Shown: piece after piece, positions 7,153-8,249 of the stretch | Layout: each line of letters begins with the position of its first letter | Numbering within the stretch: position 1 is the first letter of the stretch | NCBI GenBank assembly: GCA_017936725.1 | Contig: JAGBEZ010000163.1 | Coordinates: 1-8,249, forward strand | Length of the DNA: 8,249 nt | Reading direction: 5' to 3' | From: Agathobacter sp. | Lineage (GTDB): Bacteria > Bacillota_A > Clostridia > Lachnospirales > Lachnospiraceae | Translations under genes and position numbers: made by a program | The notes under the pieces: generated by a model | What the model saw: only the letters and a program-made list of their open reading frames with translations | Database searches by the model: none | What the model was told of the DNA's origin: nothing

Positions 7153-8249
7153 ATGGCAGAACTTAGATATGAATTTATCATGTCACAAATAAAGCATATT
7201 CGTGACATCAAAGAAAACGAAAAAACAAAAATCAGTCTGGTCTTTTATGAAGGTTGCCAGGGACCATGTATCTTTAAGATCTGTAAAAATCGTAATCTGT
7301 TAGAGGTATATCAGGCAATAATGGAAGTAAGACATCCGAACGTCGCAGTGATATACGATTGTACCTATGAAGACGGGAATACATATGTGCTTGAAGAATA
7401 TCTTCCAGGGAAAACACTTGCAGAGATTCTGGAAGAAAAAGGCCCTTTCTCTGAAAAAGAGACCACCCGGATTATGATAGATTTATGTAAAGGCTTAGAC
7501 GTATTACATCATCACAATCCCCAAGTCATTCATAATGATATTAAAACATCGAATATCATGATAAAAGAGGATGGAAGTGTCAAACTATTTGATTTCGATA
7601 TCTCCCGAATCTATAAGGATGGCGCTTATAAAAATACCAAGTTGATGGGTACTTATGAGTACGCTGCACCAGAACATTACGGCTTTGGTCAGTCGGATCC
7701 TAGAACCGATATCTATTCCCTTGGTGTAACGATGCATGAAATGTTAGCAGGCACAGGTCTAAATCATGAGCGAACGGTAACCTATCAAGGCAGCCTGACA
7801 AAAATCATACAAAAGTGTGTAGAGATTGATCGAAAGAAAAGATATGCTTCAGCAGATTTATTGAAAAAGGCGTTGGAAAAGCACTATCTGTTTGTAAGAG
7901 GTACATGGAAAATTTTTGCGGCATGTATCTGTGGGGTACTGCTACTCACAGCCGGTGGTTTGTTCTTAGGTCATTATCTAAAAGGTGATGGTGATTCACA
8001 GATTGTATCTGGAATGCAGGAAAACAATTCAGAGGATAATCTTGGAATCAATGGTGATAAGAATACCGAAGATAGTGCTGGAACCGAGGAAGTTTTCGGA
8101 ACCGAAGAATCTGCTGGCACCGAAGAAACTTTTGGGACGGAAGAATCTGCTGGCACCGAAGAATCTGCTGGCACTGAAGAGCAAACTGGTAATGGTGAAA
8201 ATGTAGGAACTGGTGGAACTACTGGAAGTGGCGAACCTGCAGGAACAGG
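7153..8249 (+). CDS. Membrane-anchored Ser/Thr protein kinase with extracytoplasmic repeat region, 3' partial
   Basis: 365 codons are visible and the frame is open at the right edge. Residues 1-245 form an atypical Hanks-type kinase domain: K42 in CIFKICK is the likely ATP-binding Lys; the catalytic loop is HNDIKTSN (127-134) with D129, K131 and N134; the metal-binding motif is DFD (147-149) instead of DFG; the activation segment ends GTYEYAAPE (166-174); and TDIYSLG (185-191) is the F-helix Asp block. A canonical GxGxxG loop is absent; GCQGPC (34-39) lies where it would be. One membrane helix follows (about 253-271), then a Gly/Thr/Glu hexapeptide repeat region predicted outside the cell. 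The ATG is 3 bases after the HTH gene, with only a weak GAG (7144-7146) as ribosome binding site, which suggests coupling. Such kinases sense envelope signals and phosphorylate cytoplasmic proteins. No PP2C-type phosphatase is visible; the operon's metallophosphoesterase is the only phosphatase candidate in the window. Confidence 0.88.
   Translation, partial: MAELRYEFIMSQIKHIRDIKENEKTKISLVFYEGCQGPCIFKICKNRNLLEVYQAIMEVRHPNVAVIYDCTYEDGNTYVLEEYLPGKTLAEILEEKGPFSEKETTRIMIDLCKGLDVLHHHNPQVIHNDIKTSNIMIKEDGSVKLFDFDISRIYKDGAYKNTKLMGTYEYAAPEHYGFGQSDPRTDIYSLGVTMHEMLAGTGLNHERTVTYQGSLTKIIQKCVEIDRKKRYASADLLKKALEKHYLFVRGTWKIFAACICGVLLLTAGGLFLGHYLKGDGDSQIVSGMQENNSEDNLGINGDKNTEDSAGTEEVFGTEESAGTEETFGTEESAGTEESAGTEEQTGNGENVGTGGTTGSGEPAGT
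8080..8249 (+). repeat. 18-base tandem repeats encoding GTEExx hexapeptides
   Basis: Within the kinase gene, residues 310-345 are six hexads: GTEEVF, GTEESA, GTEETF, GTEESA, GTEESA, GTEEQT. Weaker hexads follow (GNGENV, GTGGTT, GSGEPA) and the array runs off the edge. The DNA is well conserved between copies (tctgctggcaccgaagaa recurs), which suggests recent unit duplication. The region follows the single membrane helix and is probably a flexible, exposed stalk. Confidence 0.85.

Noticed and set aside
7153..7920. Kinase as an inactive pseudokinase
   Set aside because: Despite the HND and DFD variants, the likely Lys42, D129, K131, N134 and D147 are all present, so catalysis remains plausible.
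7974..8206. Overlapping frames on both strands across the kinase repeat region
   Set aside because: They are low-complexity shadows created by the 18-base repeats in the kinase frame, which is the one with the kinase and membrane segment.

Overview
The window looks like chromosomal DNA of a low-to-moderate GC Gram-positive anaerobe, most plausibly a member of the Clostridia close to Lachnospiraceae. This rests on the strong AGGAGG-type ribosome binding sites, the giant coiled-coil FtsX-type permease, the Rpn/PD-(D/E)XK protein with a GIxxG-type tail and the HTH plus membrane Ser/Thr kinase pair. The taxonomic assignment is inference; no rRNA or other marker gene is present.

Layout. (1) Positions 2-3364, + strand: the 3' part of a very large FtsX/MacB-type ABC transporter permease, cut off by the left edge of the window, with a coiled coil of about 400 residues. 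(2) Positions 3365-3472: a short convergent intergenic gap holding one strong hairpin, probably a shared terminator. (3) Positions 3473-4345, - strand: an Rpn-family (PD-(D/E)XK) nuclease gene. It carries a near-perfect internal Shine-Dalgarno and in-frame ATG that would yield a separate 66-residue C-terminal protein, as in the intragenic RpnS antitoxins described for E. coli Rpn. (4) Positions 4346-4837: a 492-base gap. It contains a possible small + strand transcription unit (TATAAT at 4452, a 66-codon ORF without a good start, and a strong rho-independent terminator at 4675-4731), then the promoter/leader of the next operon. (5) Positions 4838 to the right edge, + strand: a compact three-gene operon. 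It encodes a calcineurin-like metallophosphoesterase with a C-terminal extension of unknown type, a small HTH protein (stop and start share a base), and a membrane-anchored Ser/Thr kinase whose extracytoplasmic part is a Gly/Thr/Glu hexapeptide repeat. The kinase runs off the right edge.

How the genes may work together. The two parts of greatest interest are independent. The rpn locus looks like a self-contained toxin/antitoxin-type (antiphage) gene with its inhibitor encoded inside it. The 4838-8249 operon looks like a phospho-signalling cassette: a surface-exposed repeat domain, a cytoplasmic kinase domain, a DNA-binding protein as possible target, and a metallophosphoesterase without a signal peptide that could act as the opposing phosphatase. 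The roles of operon members are inferred from domain content and gene order only.
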